Source: Planctomycetaceae bacterium (GTDB lineage Bacteria; Planctomycetota; Planctomycetia; Pirellulales; Thermoguttaceae). Taken from it: a stretch of DNA of 5,461 nucleotides. The DNA lies in NCBI GenBank assembly GCA_009783865.1, contig WRCR01000297.1:1-5461 (forward strand), given 5' to 3'. Made by a program: the position numbers and the translations under genes. The stretch's first letter is position 1. Each line of letters opens with the position of its first letter. Positions 1 to 5,461 of the stretch are shown one piece after another. The notes beneath the pieces were generated by a model. That model saw only the letters and a list, made by a program, of their open reading frames with translations, had not been told where the DNA came from and made no database searches.

Positions 1-2
1 AC

Positions 3-73
3 AGGAGAGTAGTTTAGTGGCAGAACTGCGGTCTCCAAAACCGCTGGTGGGGGTTCGATTCCCTCCTCTCCTG
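3..73 (+). tRNA. trpT: tRNA-Trp (anticodon CCA)
   Basis: The transcript folds as a complete cloverleaf. The acceptor stem is 3-9 paired with 66-72, T8/A9 equivalents are at 10-11, and the D stem is 12-15 with 23-26 (one G-U pair). The anticodon stem is 28-32 with 40-44 around a seven-base loop whose centre, 35-37, is CCA. The T stem is 49-53 with 61-65, enclosing the loop TTCGATT. The base after the acceptor stem (73) is G, the usual discriminator of bacterial tRNA-Trp. The 3' CCA is not encoded, so it must be added after transcription. An alternative 7-bp pairing of 1-7 with 68-74 exists but would misplace U8 and the discriminator. tRNA-Trp directly upstream of secE is a common bacterial arrangement and the two may be co-transcribed. 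Confidence 0.97.
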
Positions 74-114
74 TTATTCCGTATTAGTTATTAACAAAGG
101 TTATCGGAAGTACC

Positions 115-534
115 GTGAAAAGTTTATTTGCAGAAATGTTCCGCGTCCGCCGTTATAAGGCAAATCAAGGTAAAATGGTGCGTTATTCCACCTTTTACGG
201 TGCTTGGGCGATTTTTCTTAGCGGTGCTTGGGTGTTTTACAGTCAGGTGTTTGCCGCGATTCCGATTTTGAACGGAACGCTGGTGCGCGGTTTGATTGCC
301 GGGTTGATTGTCGCTCTCGGCGGCTGGTTTTCGTATCGGCTGACTCACTGGGCAGTCTTTGCCGATTTCTTGATTTCCGTTGAATCCGAAATGGTGAAGG
401 TCTCGTGGCCCAGCAAGAACGAATTGTATCAATCAACGCTTGTCGTTCTGGCGATGTTTGCTATTATAGCGGCGTTTATCTTTGCTTTTGATATGGTTTG
501 GCTGTCTATATTCCGCTTGATTAAAGTTATGTAG
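115..534 (+). CDS. secE: Preprotein translocase subunit SecE
   Basis: SecE is the small clamp subunit of the SecYEG channel in the inner membrane, which exports unfolded proteins. The 139-residue product has the family signature VKVSWPSK at residues 94-101, followed by the conserved C-terminal membrane helix (about 108-132). Two further hydrophobic segments lie at about 28-47 and 57-75. It is therefore the three-helix form known from E. coli rather than the single-helix form of about 60 residues found in many other bacteria. The start is taken as GTG at 115, with a modest GGAAG ribosome site at 106-110. ATG at 136 or ATG at 175 (AAGG just upstream) are possible alternatives and would keep all the helices. 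The gene sits 41 bases after tRNA-Trp, as in many bacteria, but nusG, its usual next neighbour, is missing. A hairpin lies 13 bases after the stop codon. Confidence 0.93.
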   Translation: MKSLFAEMFRVRRYKANQGKMVRYSTFYGAWAIFLSGAWVFYSQVFAAIPILNGTLVRGLIAGLIVALGGWFSYRLTHWAVFADFLISVESEMVKVSWPSKNELYQSTLVVLAMFAIIAAFIFAFDMVWLSIFRLIKVM

Positions 535-547
535 CGGGTGCGGCTTA

Positions 548-572
548 AGCGTAGGATTAGAAATCCTACGCT
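548..572. repeat. Perfect 11-bp hairpin after secE (possible REP-like element or attenuator)
   Basis: The arm AGCGTAGGATT (548-558) is the exact reverse complement of 562-572, with a three-base loop AGA. It lies between the secE stop codon and the serpin ribosome site. It lacks the run of T expected directly after an intrinsic terminator (the following bases are AACTGTTATATTTC), so it is not a textbook terminator. It could stabilise the secE 3' end, weaken readthrough, or be one copy of a dispersed palindromic repeat. A single window cannot separate these options. Confidence 0.6.
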
Positions 573-599
573 AACTGTTATATTTCAAGGGGCAGAAAA

Positions 600-1961
600 A
601 TGAAACTTTGCCGATTTGTTATCTGTTTTATTTTCGTGTTTGCTGTCATTGGAGATGCCTCAATACTGTTTGCACAGTTCGGAGGCATGGCAGGAGGCAG
701 AGACAGAGCAACATTAAGAGACAAAGCAGCACCAAAGTACGTATACCCTTCTGCGCTGGACATTCCCAAAGGAAATCGCCCGCAGATACAAACCGAAGAA
801 CAGGTCGCTGCCTTAAAACGTTTTTCACTGGAACTCTACAAACAGTTGATAGCAGGCGAAGACAAACTTAACAAAAATGTTGTCTGTTCGCCTTGGAGTA
901 TCGCCATGGTTCTGACGATGCTCCACGACGGAGCAAACGCTGATACCGCCGCAGAAATCCAAGAAGCGTTGCAATTTCAAGACAATTCAAAGTCCTTTGA
1001 AAAATACCTGTTCATGGCTGCATTCAACGCCAGAGGTAAGGAAAAACGTGCGGACTACCCTGCCGCTCCGCTCATTCTTGAGACGGCAAATTCATTTTGG
1101 GCGCAAACGGGTTACGAATTTCACGATTCTTACTTGGAACTGTTGAAAAATCGTTTCATGGCAGGACTGTTCACCGCCGACTTCAAAAGAAATCCCGCAA
1201 AAGCCGCAAAGGAAATCAATCAATGGTGCGATAAGCAAACGCGGGGTGAAATCAAGGAAATTATATCGGAAACAGGGATACCCCCTCAACTCCGCATGTT
1301 AATTTTGAACGCCGTTTATTTCAAAGCTCGCTGGGCGGATGTTTTCTATCCCGAAAGTACCAAGTCAGAATCGTTTCATCATGCAGATGGTTCCGAAAGC
1401 AAAACGCTGATGATGAACGCGACAACATTTTCTTCCGGCTATTATGAAACCGCCGGTTTCAAGGTACTCCGCAAGAACTACTGCGGCAATGTTCACATGC
1501 TGATTCTCTTGCCGGATAAAACGGACGGACTGGCGGAGTTAGAAAAGACCATTACGCCGGAAAAACTTCGGCAGATTGACAGTCAACTCAAAAATAGAAT
1601 CGTCAACGTCAAAATTCCCCGGTTTTCATTTGAAAATTCTGAAGAGCTGATTTCGCCGTTGCAAAAGATGGGAATCGAAGCCGTCTTTGATATGAAAAAA
1701 GCCGACTTTTCGAAAATGACTGCCGAAAAAGGATTCTTCATTGATCTTTTCCAACAGACAGCGATGATTCGTGTTGATGAGGAAGGAACCGTTGCCGTTG
1801 CCGCCGCTATTACCGGTGGCGGCAGTATGGGCGGCGGTCCGTCGAAGATTTACAAGTTTTACGCTGACCGTCCGTTTTTGTTTTTGATACGTGAGAACAC
1901 GGACAACTCGATTCTCTTCATCGGGCGGGTTCATCAGCCGGAAAAGGTCGAGCGTGAGTAA
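600..1961 (+). CDS. Secreted serpin-family protease inhibitor
   Basis: Serpins trap serine or cysteine proteases: the target cleaves the reactive loop and is carried across the inhibitor as an inactive covalent complex. This 453-residue protein begins with a signal peptide (hydrophobic core about 6-18, likely cleavage after Ala25), so it should be exported. A short Gly/Arg/Lys-rich linker follows, and the serpin fold runs from about 65 to the end. Family motifs seen include NVVCSPWSIAMVLTML (93-108), a helix-F-like NQWCDKQTRGEI (207-218), LILNAVYFKARW (234-245), HMLILLPDK (299-307) and the C-terminal DRPFLFLI/ILFIGRVHQP. The hinge EEGTVAVAAA (394-403) has the small residues needed for loop insertion, as in inhibitory serpins. 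Counting from Thr397 as P14 places P1 at Met410 within a glycine-rich loop. The start is supported by AAGGGG at 587-592, seven bases upstream. The target protease is unknown. No terminator is evident after the stop. Confidence 0.93.
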   Translation: MKLCRFVICFIFVFAVIGDASILFAQFGGMAGGRDRATLRDKAAPKYVYPSALDIPKGNRPQIQTEEQVAALKRFSLELYKQLIAGEDKLNKNVVCSPWSIAMVLTMLHDGANADTAAEIQEALQFQDNSKSFEKYLFMAAFNARGKEKRADYPAAPLILETANSFWAQTGYEFHDSYLELLKNRFMAGLFTADFKRNPAKAAKEINQWCDKQTRGEIKEIISETGIPPQLRMLILNAVYFKARWADVFYPESTKSESFHHADGSESKTLMMNATTFSSGYYETAGFKVLRKNYCGNVHMLILLPDKTDGLAELEKTITPEKLRQIDSQLKNRIVNVKIPRFSFENSEELISPLQKMGIEAVFDMKKADFSKMTAEKGFFIDLFQQTAMIRVDEEGTVAVAAAITGGGSMGGGPSKIYKFYADRPFLFLIRENTDNSILFIGRVHQPEKVERE

Positions 1962-2031
1962 ATCAGAATCATAATCGGACGATTGCGGCACTGTTCTCGC
2001 TACTCGCCATTCTTTATGTTCTCTAACCATC

Positions 2032-2060
2032 TTGCCGAAAACCGAAAAATGGTGTACAAT
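2032..2060 (+). promoter_or_regulatory. Predicted sigma70-type promoter for the four-gene cluster
   Basis: The -35 candidate TTGCCG (2032-2037, 4 of 6 matches to TTGACA) and the -10 candidate TACAAT (2055-2060, 5 of 6 matches to TATAAT) are separated by exactly 17 bases. Transcription would start near 2067, giving a leader of about 70 bases before the ATG at 2139. The site lies in the only sizeable gap between the serpin gene and the close-packed genes downstream, which is where a promoter is expected. The match is to the E. coli-type consensus; use of that consensus in this organism is assumed. Confidence 0.55.
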
Positions 2061-2125
2061 GAATACGTAGTGTCGTTGCAGTGTTGTTATTGCAGCGCAG
2101 TTTAATGAATGATGGAATACTTTTT

Positions 2126-2131
2126 AGGAGG
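2126..2131 (+). promoter_or_regulatory. Strong Shine-Dalgarno site that sets the start at 2139
   Basis: AGGAGG is a perfect anti-16S match, seven bases before the ATG at 2139. The in-frame ATG codons at 2109 and 2112 lie upstream of this site and have no comparable ribosome site, and starting there would place extra residues before a normal signal peptide. The shorter start is therefore preferred. Confidence 0.85.
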
Positions 2132-2138
2132 AACAACA

Positions 2139-2831
2139 ATGACCAAAAATTTCAGCGGATTCCGCAAGACCGTCATTGGTATTCTGGTTATGTCTCTCAT
2201 TTTCGGAGTGTCGCTGTCGGCACTTGCGCAGCCGGGCTTTCGTCCGCCGCCGCGCCGTTATCCGGTTCCGCCCCCACCGCCTCCGCCGCACCATCATGCC
2301 CCCAGCGACCTTGATAAGGCCTTAGGTGTTATCGGTGCAGTCGGTGCTGTCGCTGCCTTTGCCAACGGTTTTCATCCCCGACCGGTTGTAGTCGTTCCGG
2401 CGCATCCCGTTGTTGTTGAAAGACCAGTCGTCATTGAGAAGCCGGTTGTTATCGAAAAGCCGGTCGTCGTTGTACCGCAATATGAGATCCCCGCAACTGT
2501 TTCCGAGGACAGTTTCGTACCTGCTCTCGGTGCGGCTTTTGTGATTCAAAAAATGCAGATTCCCGGCTATAAATTTACAGCAGCCCGTCTGATAACCGAC
2601 CCGCAGAGAGGTTCACCGCTACTTGAACTCGGTTTGGAACGCGGCGATGTAATAACACGTCTCGATGACGAACTGGTCACTTCAATCAACGTATTGAGAA
2701 GACACGAAAAAACAACATTGGTACGTTACATCAAGTCCGGTACCGTAAAGGTAAAACTGGGAAAGATTTACATTAAACCGGTACGAACCGTTGGTGTTAC
2801 TCACCCTGATGACGTTCATTATGCTCCTTAA
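2139..2831 (+). CDS. Exported proline-rich, PVV-repeat protein with C-terminal PDZ-like domain
   Basis: I cannot assign a function. Starting at 2139 the product has 230 residues. It opens with a signal peptide (hydrophobic 11-28, cleavage likely after ALA at 28-30), so it should be exported. A proline-rich stretch follows (32-53, including seven consecutive Pro and then three His), then a Gly/Ala-rich hydrophobic segment (61-77), and then valine-rich repeats (82-113) with the hexamer PVVIEK twice plus two diverged copies. The C-terminal part (about 131-212) resembles a PDZ domain: RGSPLLELGLERGDVITRLDDELVTS matches in style the region where PDZ modules of HtrA-type proteases read GSPAxxAGLxxGDVI. 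No protease domain is present, so it is more likely a periplasmic or surface binding or scaffold protein. It is the first gene of the cluster, 11 bases before the aminotransferase gene. A longer start at 2109 is possible but less likely. Confidence 0.85.
   Translation: MTKNFSGFRKTVIGILVMSLIFGVSLSALAQPGFRPPPRRYPVPPPPPPPHHHAPSDLDKALGVIGAVGAVAAFANGFHPRPVVVVPAHPVVVERPVVIEKPVVIEKPVVVVPQYEIPATVSEDSFVPALGAAFVIQKMQIPGYKFTAARLITDPQRGSPLLELGLERGDVITRLDDELVTSINVLRRHEKTTLVRYIKSGTVKVKLGKIYIKPVRTVGVTHPDDVHYAP
2406..2477 (+). repeat. Four diverged 18-bp tandem units encoding PVVxEx hexamers
   Basis: Units at about 2406-2423, 2424-2441, 2442-2459 and 2460-2477 encode PVVVER, PVVIEK, PVVIEK and PVVVVP. The two identical PVVIEK units differ at several third-codon positions (for example CCAGTCGTC versus CCGGTTGTT). 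The repeat has therefore drifted at DNA level while the amino acids were kept, which argues for an old repeat under protein-level selection rather than recent slippage. Confidence 0.75.
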
Positions 2832-2842
2832 CTTTTACGCAA

Positions 2843-4078
2843 ATGACTGACTATTATTTCCAAAAATTGTTTGCCGAGCGCGTCGGCGGAATCAATTACG
2901 GCAAATCCAGCGAGATTTATAAGTTTGAAAAAATCAAACGTGCCAAGCGGCAGGCAATCAAGGATTTTCCCGACCGTCCGCTTCTCGATTTCGGCATCGG
3001 CGAAAATGATGCGGCGGCTGACGAAGAGGTCCGCACCGTGATGGCGCATCAAATCAACTTGCCGGAAAACCGCGGCTATGCCGACAACGGCTGTATCGAA
3101 TTCAAAGAAGCGGCAGCCCGCTTTATGAAACGAACTTTCGATGTTGAATTAGACCCGGCAACGGAGATTAACCATGCCATCGGTTCCAAGTCCGCGCTGG
3201 CGATGCTGCCGTATTGTTTTATCAATCCGGGCGACATCACGATGATTACAGTTCCCGGCTATCCCGTTGCGGCAACGCACACAAGGTATTGCGGCGGCAC
3301 GGTTTATAATCTTCCGCTTACTCAGGAAAACAATTTTTATCCCGACTTCAATGCTGTTCCTGAAGATATATTGAACCGAACAAATATGCTGGTCATCAAT
3401 TATCCGAACAGTCCAACGGGGCAGTTAGCGACAGTTGAATTTTACGAAAAAGTTATTGCGCTGGCAAAGAAACATGAATTCATTGTAGTTCAGGATGCGG
3501 CGCATATTATACTGACATATCAGCAAAAGCCGTTAAGTTTTCTGCAAGTTGACGGTGCGAAAGATGTCGGTGTTGAAGTCCATTCACTTTCCAAGGGCTG
3601 GAACATGATAGGGTGGCGCATCGGCTGGGTTTGCGGTAATGAACTTATAGTCCGTGCGTTTGCCGATGTGAAAGATAATTGCGACAGTGGACAGTTTCTT
3701 GCGATTCAAAAAGCGGCATCTGCCGCGCTGGATAATCCGGAAATACCCGAAGCAACAAGAACGAAGTATTACCGCCGGTTGCAGAAGTTGGTCGAGACCT
3801 TGAGCCAACTCGGCTTTCAATGTGAAATGCCGGGCGGAACGTATTTTTTGTACACCAAAGCACCAAGCGGATTGAAAGACGGAACGAAGTTTAATAACGC
3901 CGAAGATGTCAGCCAATATCTGATACGCGAACATTCGATTTGCACGGTTCCTTGGGATAACGCTGGTGCTTTCCTGCGCTTTTCGGCAACTTACACTGCG
4001 GAGGACGAACCGGCGGAAGACGAACTGATGTATAAATTGACGGAACGTCTTGACGACATTTCGTTTGTATTTGATTGA
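2843..4078 (+). CDS. dapL: LL-diaminopimelate aminotransferase (DapL-type), PLP-dependent
   Basis: DapL converts tetrahydrodipicolinate directly to LL-2,6-diaminopimelate with glutamate as amino donor, a shortcut to lysine and peptidoglycan precursors in the cytoplasm. The 411-residue protein is a fold-type I aminotransferase of normal family length. Visible features are the N-terminal FGIGEND (50-56), GSKSALAML (114-122, phosphate-binding region), NYPNSPTG (186-193, with Asn189 expected to contact the PLP ring), Asp218 (pyridine nitrogen), Lys251 in SLSKGWNMIGWRIG (Schiff-base lysine) and Arg379 in FLRFS (substrate carboxylate). The SLSK..NM.GWRIG pattern resembles the DapL2 branch more than the plant/chlamydial DapL1 branch. 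At Asp+3, where these enzymes usually have Tyr, this one has His221. The start at ATG 2843 has no clear Shine-Dalgarno site, and with an 11-base gap it may depend on translational coupling. The aminotransferase class is certain; the substrate is inferred from family resemblance. Confidence 0.8.
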   Translation: MTDYYFQKLFAERVGGINYGKSSEIYKFEKIKRAKRQAIKDFPDRPLLDFGIGENDAAADEEVRTVMAHQINLPENRGYADNGCIEFKEAAARFMKRTFDVELDPATEINHAIGSKSALAMLPYCFINPGDITMITVPGYPVAATHTRYCGGTVYNLPLTQENNFYPDFNAVPEDILNRTNMLVINYPNSPTGQLATVEFYEKVIALAKKHEFIVVQDAAHIILTYQQKPLSFLQVDGAKDVGVEVHSLSKGWNMIGWRIGWVCGNELIVRAFADVKDNCDSGQFLAIQKAASAALDNPEIPEATRTKYYRRLQKLVETLSQLGFQCEMPGGTYFLYTKAPSGLKDGTKFNNAEDVSQYLIREHSICTVPWDNAGAFLRFSATYTAEDEPAEDELMYKLTERLDDISFVFD

Positions 4079-4090
4079 AGAAACACGCTC

Positions 4091-4426
4091 ATGTCTGACG
4101 CTACACCAGAAGTACAAGTTAAACCTAAAAACAAAAAGAAACGGAAGCCGAAGAGGGAACCGCGTTTCAGTGTGGTGCTGTGGAATGACGATGTGCATAC
4201 GTTTCAATATGTTATCGTTATGCTTCAGGCACTCTTCGGTTATCCGCCGGAAAAGGGCATGCAGTTGGCTCAAGAGGTACACAATACCGGCAGAGCGGTT
4301 GTTTTTACGTCCTCGCTTGAGAAGGCGGAATTGAAACGCGACCAGGTTCTTGCCTTTGGCGAAGACCCTTGGGCGGAAGAAAACATTGGTCCGCTCGGTG
4401 CTACCTTGGAACGTTGTCCAGATTAA
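4091..4426 (+). CDS. clpS: ATP-dependent Clp protease adaptor ClpS
   Basis: ClpS recognises proteins with destabilising N-terminal residues and hands them to the ClpA- or ClpC-type unfoldase of the Clp protease (N-end rule). The 111-residue product has a Lys/Arg-rich flexible N-terminal tail (about 1-25), the type of extension that engages the unfoldase. The ClpS core follows: VVLWNDD (28-34), an alpha helix with YVIVMLQALFGY, EVHNTGRAVVF (62-72), and a C-terminal PLGATLE matching the end of the domain. Asn32, Asp33 and His64 align with the E. coli residues that hold the substrate alpha-amino group (N34, D35, H66). The pocket differs: Phe38 lies at the E. coli Met40 gatekeeper position and His36 at Thr38. 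The gene lies 12 bases after the aminotransferase gene and 21 before metY. No unfoldase gene is adjacent. The ribosome site is weak (GAAG near 4077-4080). Confidence 0.92.
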   Translation: MSDATPEVQVKPKNKKKRKPKREPRFSVVLWNDDVHTFQYVIVMLQALFGYPPEKGMQLAQEVHNTGRAVVFTSSLEKAELKRDQVLAFGEDPWAEENIGPLGATLERCPD

Positions 4427-4447
4427 AATTTTTGATTAAAAACGACT

Positions 4448-5461
4448 ATGAGTAAAGAATATCATCTCGAAACACTTGCGGTTCACGCCGGACAGGAAAA
4501 TCCCGACCCCGCAACACTTGCCCGTGCAGTACCGGTTTATCGGACAACGGCTTACAACTTCAAGAATTCACAGCATAGTGCGAATCTGTTTGCGCTGAAA
4601 GAACTCGGCAACATTTACAGCCGGTTGTCGAATCCGACTAATGCTGTTCTTGAAAAACGTCTTGCGGCATTGGAAGGCGGTGCTTACGCGCTTGCTCTTG
4701 CATCGGGAACAGCGGCGATATATTTTTCCGTCACGAACATATTGCGGCAGGGAGATGAACTCGTTTCGGCAAACAATCTTTACGGCGGGACTTTCACGCA
4801 GTTTGACGCTATAATGCCGCAGGGCGGAATCAATGTGAGATTGACACCGGTCAATGATTTCAAGGCAGTTGAAGCGGCAATCAACAGCAAAACGCGGGCT
4901 GTTTTTATCGAAACCATCGGCAATCCGGTTCTCGATGTTGCGGATATCGAGCAGTATGCGGCTATCGCTAAAAAACATCGTTTGCCGCTGCTGGTTGATT
5001 CGACTTTTACAACGCCGTTCCTGCTTCGTCCGATTGATTTCGGAGCGAACCTTGTTGTCCATTCGCTCTCGAAGTGGATTGGCGGACACGGAACCGGCAT
5101 CGGCGGCATCGTCATTGATGACGGAAAATTCGATTGGACTGACGAAAAGTTTGCTCTTTTCAACGAACCTGACCGCGGTTATCACGGCTTGCGTTTCGCT
5201 CACGATTTAGGTGAACTTTCACCGATTGCGTTTTCAATGCGGCTGATGACCGTGGGCTTGCGAAATCAGGGACCTTGCCTTGCTCCTGATGCGGCGTGGC
5301 TTTTCCTGCAAGGGGTTGAATCGCTGGCACTGCGAATTGCGAAACACAGCGAAAACGCTTTGAAGGTTGCTGAACACCTGAAAAAGAGCAATAAGGTTGC
5401 ATGGGTGCGCTATCCAGGGTTAGAAGATGACCCGTCTTATGAGTTGGCAAAAAAGTATTTG
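4448..5461 (+). CDS. metY: O-acetylhomoserine sulfhydrylase MetY, 3' end cut by the window
   Basis: MetY uses PLP to join O-acetylhomoserine with sulfide (or methanethiol), making homocysteine or methionine directly, in the cytoplasm. The reading frame is open from ATG 4448 to the last base, 338 codons without a stop. The family usually has about 425-430 residues, so roughly 90 C-terminal residues lie beyond the window. Diagnostic elements are the opening ETLAVHAGQENPDPATLARAVPVY, YSRLSNPTNAVLEKRLAALEGG starting at Tyr57 (the YSR motif, whose Tyr and Arg bind the phosphate of the neighbouring subunit), LASGTAA, Tyr112 in NNLYGGT (stacks on PLP), Asp184 in VDSTF, and Lys209 in HSLSKWIGGHGT (Schiff-base lysine). 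The IGGHGT sequence and the length around it favour MetY over cystathionine gamma-synthase. There is no clear Shine-Dalgarno site in the 21-base gap after clpS, so coupled translation is possible. Confidence 0.92.
   Translation, partial: MSKEYHLETLAVHAGQENPDPATLARAVPVYRTTAYNFKNSQHSANLFALKELGNIYSRLSNPTNAVLEKRLAALEGGAYALALASGTAAIYFSVTNILRQGDELVSANNLYGGTFTQFDAIMPQGGINVRLTPVNDFKAVEAAINSKTRAVFIETIGNPVLDVADIEQYAAIAKKHRLPLLVDSTFTTPFLLRPIDFGANLVVHSLSKWIGGHGTGIGGIVIDDGKFDWTDEKFALFNEPDRGYHGLRFAHDLGELSPIAFSMRLMTVGLRNQGPCLAPDAAWLFLQGVESLALRIAKHSENALKVAEHLKKSNKVAWVRYPGLEDDPSYELAKKYL

Noticed and set aside
1..74. tRNA boundary at 1-74 using the outer pairing of bases 1-7 with 68-74.
   Set aside because: That register shifts the conserved U8 and discriminator positions. 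The 3-73 register gives a standard cloverleaf with G73.
576..584. Extended -10-like sequence TGTTATATT upstream of the serpin gene.
   Set aside because: Transcription would start at about 591, inside the AAGGGG ribosome site (587-592), and no reasonable -35 lies 16-18 bases upstream, so a functional promoter there is unlikely.
1967..1990. Weak inverted repeat AATCG/CGATT after the serpin stop as a terminator.
   Set aside because: The stem is only five base pairs with a two-base loop and no T-run follows.
2109..2138. Ten-residue N-terminal extension of the PDZ-like protein.
   Set aside because: The perfect AGGAGG site lies inside this stretch and correctly precedes the ATG at 2139, and the signal peptide begins normally from there.
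3584..4282. Minus-strand open frame of about 230 codons spanning the end of dapL and much of clpS.
   Set aside because: It overlaps two well-supported genes and its translation is rich in Arg/His/Phe with no family resemblance, as expected of an antisense shadow.
4568..5203. Long open frame on the minus strand within metY.
   Set aside because: It lies entirely opposite the metY frame, whose product has all the catalytic motifs. The minus-strand translation has no recognisable domain and no ribosome site that I can see.

Overview
The window looks like chromosomal DNA of a bacterium from the Planctomycetota or a close PVC relative. This is an inference from gene content and protein style: a three-helix SecE behind tRNA-Trp, a secreted serpin, a secreted proline/valine-rich PDZ-like protein, a DapL-type aminotransferase, and a ClpS with an unusual substrate pocket. 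No rRNA or single-copy phylogenetic marker is complete enough here to settle the lineage. All genes are on the + strand. There is no sign of phage, insertion sequence or CRISPR.

Left part (1-600): a complete tRNA-Trp(CCA) lies just upstream of secE (GTG start), a classic bacterial pairing. In many bacteria secE is followed by nusG and the rplKAJL-rpoBC genes. Here nusG is absent, and secE is followed by a perfect 11-bp hairpin (548-572) and then an unrelated gene.

Middle (600-1961): a signal-peptide-bearing serpin of 453 residues keeps the inhibitory-type hinge and has a glycine-rich reactive loop with Met at the predicted P1. A 177-base gap follows. It holds a good sigma70-type promoter (2032-2060) and a strong Shine-Dalgarno site (2126-2131).

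Right part (2139-5461): four closely packed genes with gaps of 11, 12 and 21 bases probably form one transcription unit from that promoter. They encode an exported proline-rich/PVV-repeat protein with a PDZ-like domain, a DapL-type LL-diaminopimelate aminotransferase (lysine/peptidoglycan precursor), the ClpS N-end-rule adaptor, and O-acetylhomoserine sulfhydrylase MetY (methionine), which is cut by the window edge. The two PLP enzymes fit amino-acid biosynthesis. ClpS and the exported protein have no obvious functional tie to them. I see no wholly new multi-gene system. The most interesting items are the serpin, the PVV-repeat PDZ-like protein, the hairpin at the broken secE-nusG junction, and the altered active-site residues in the aminotransferase and ClpS.
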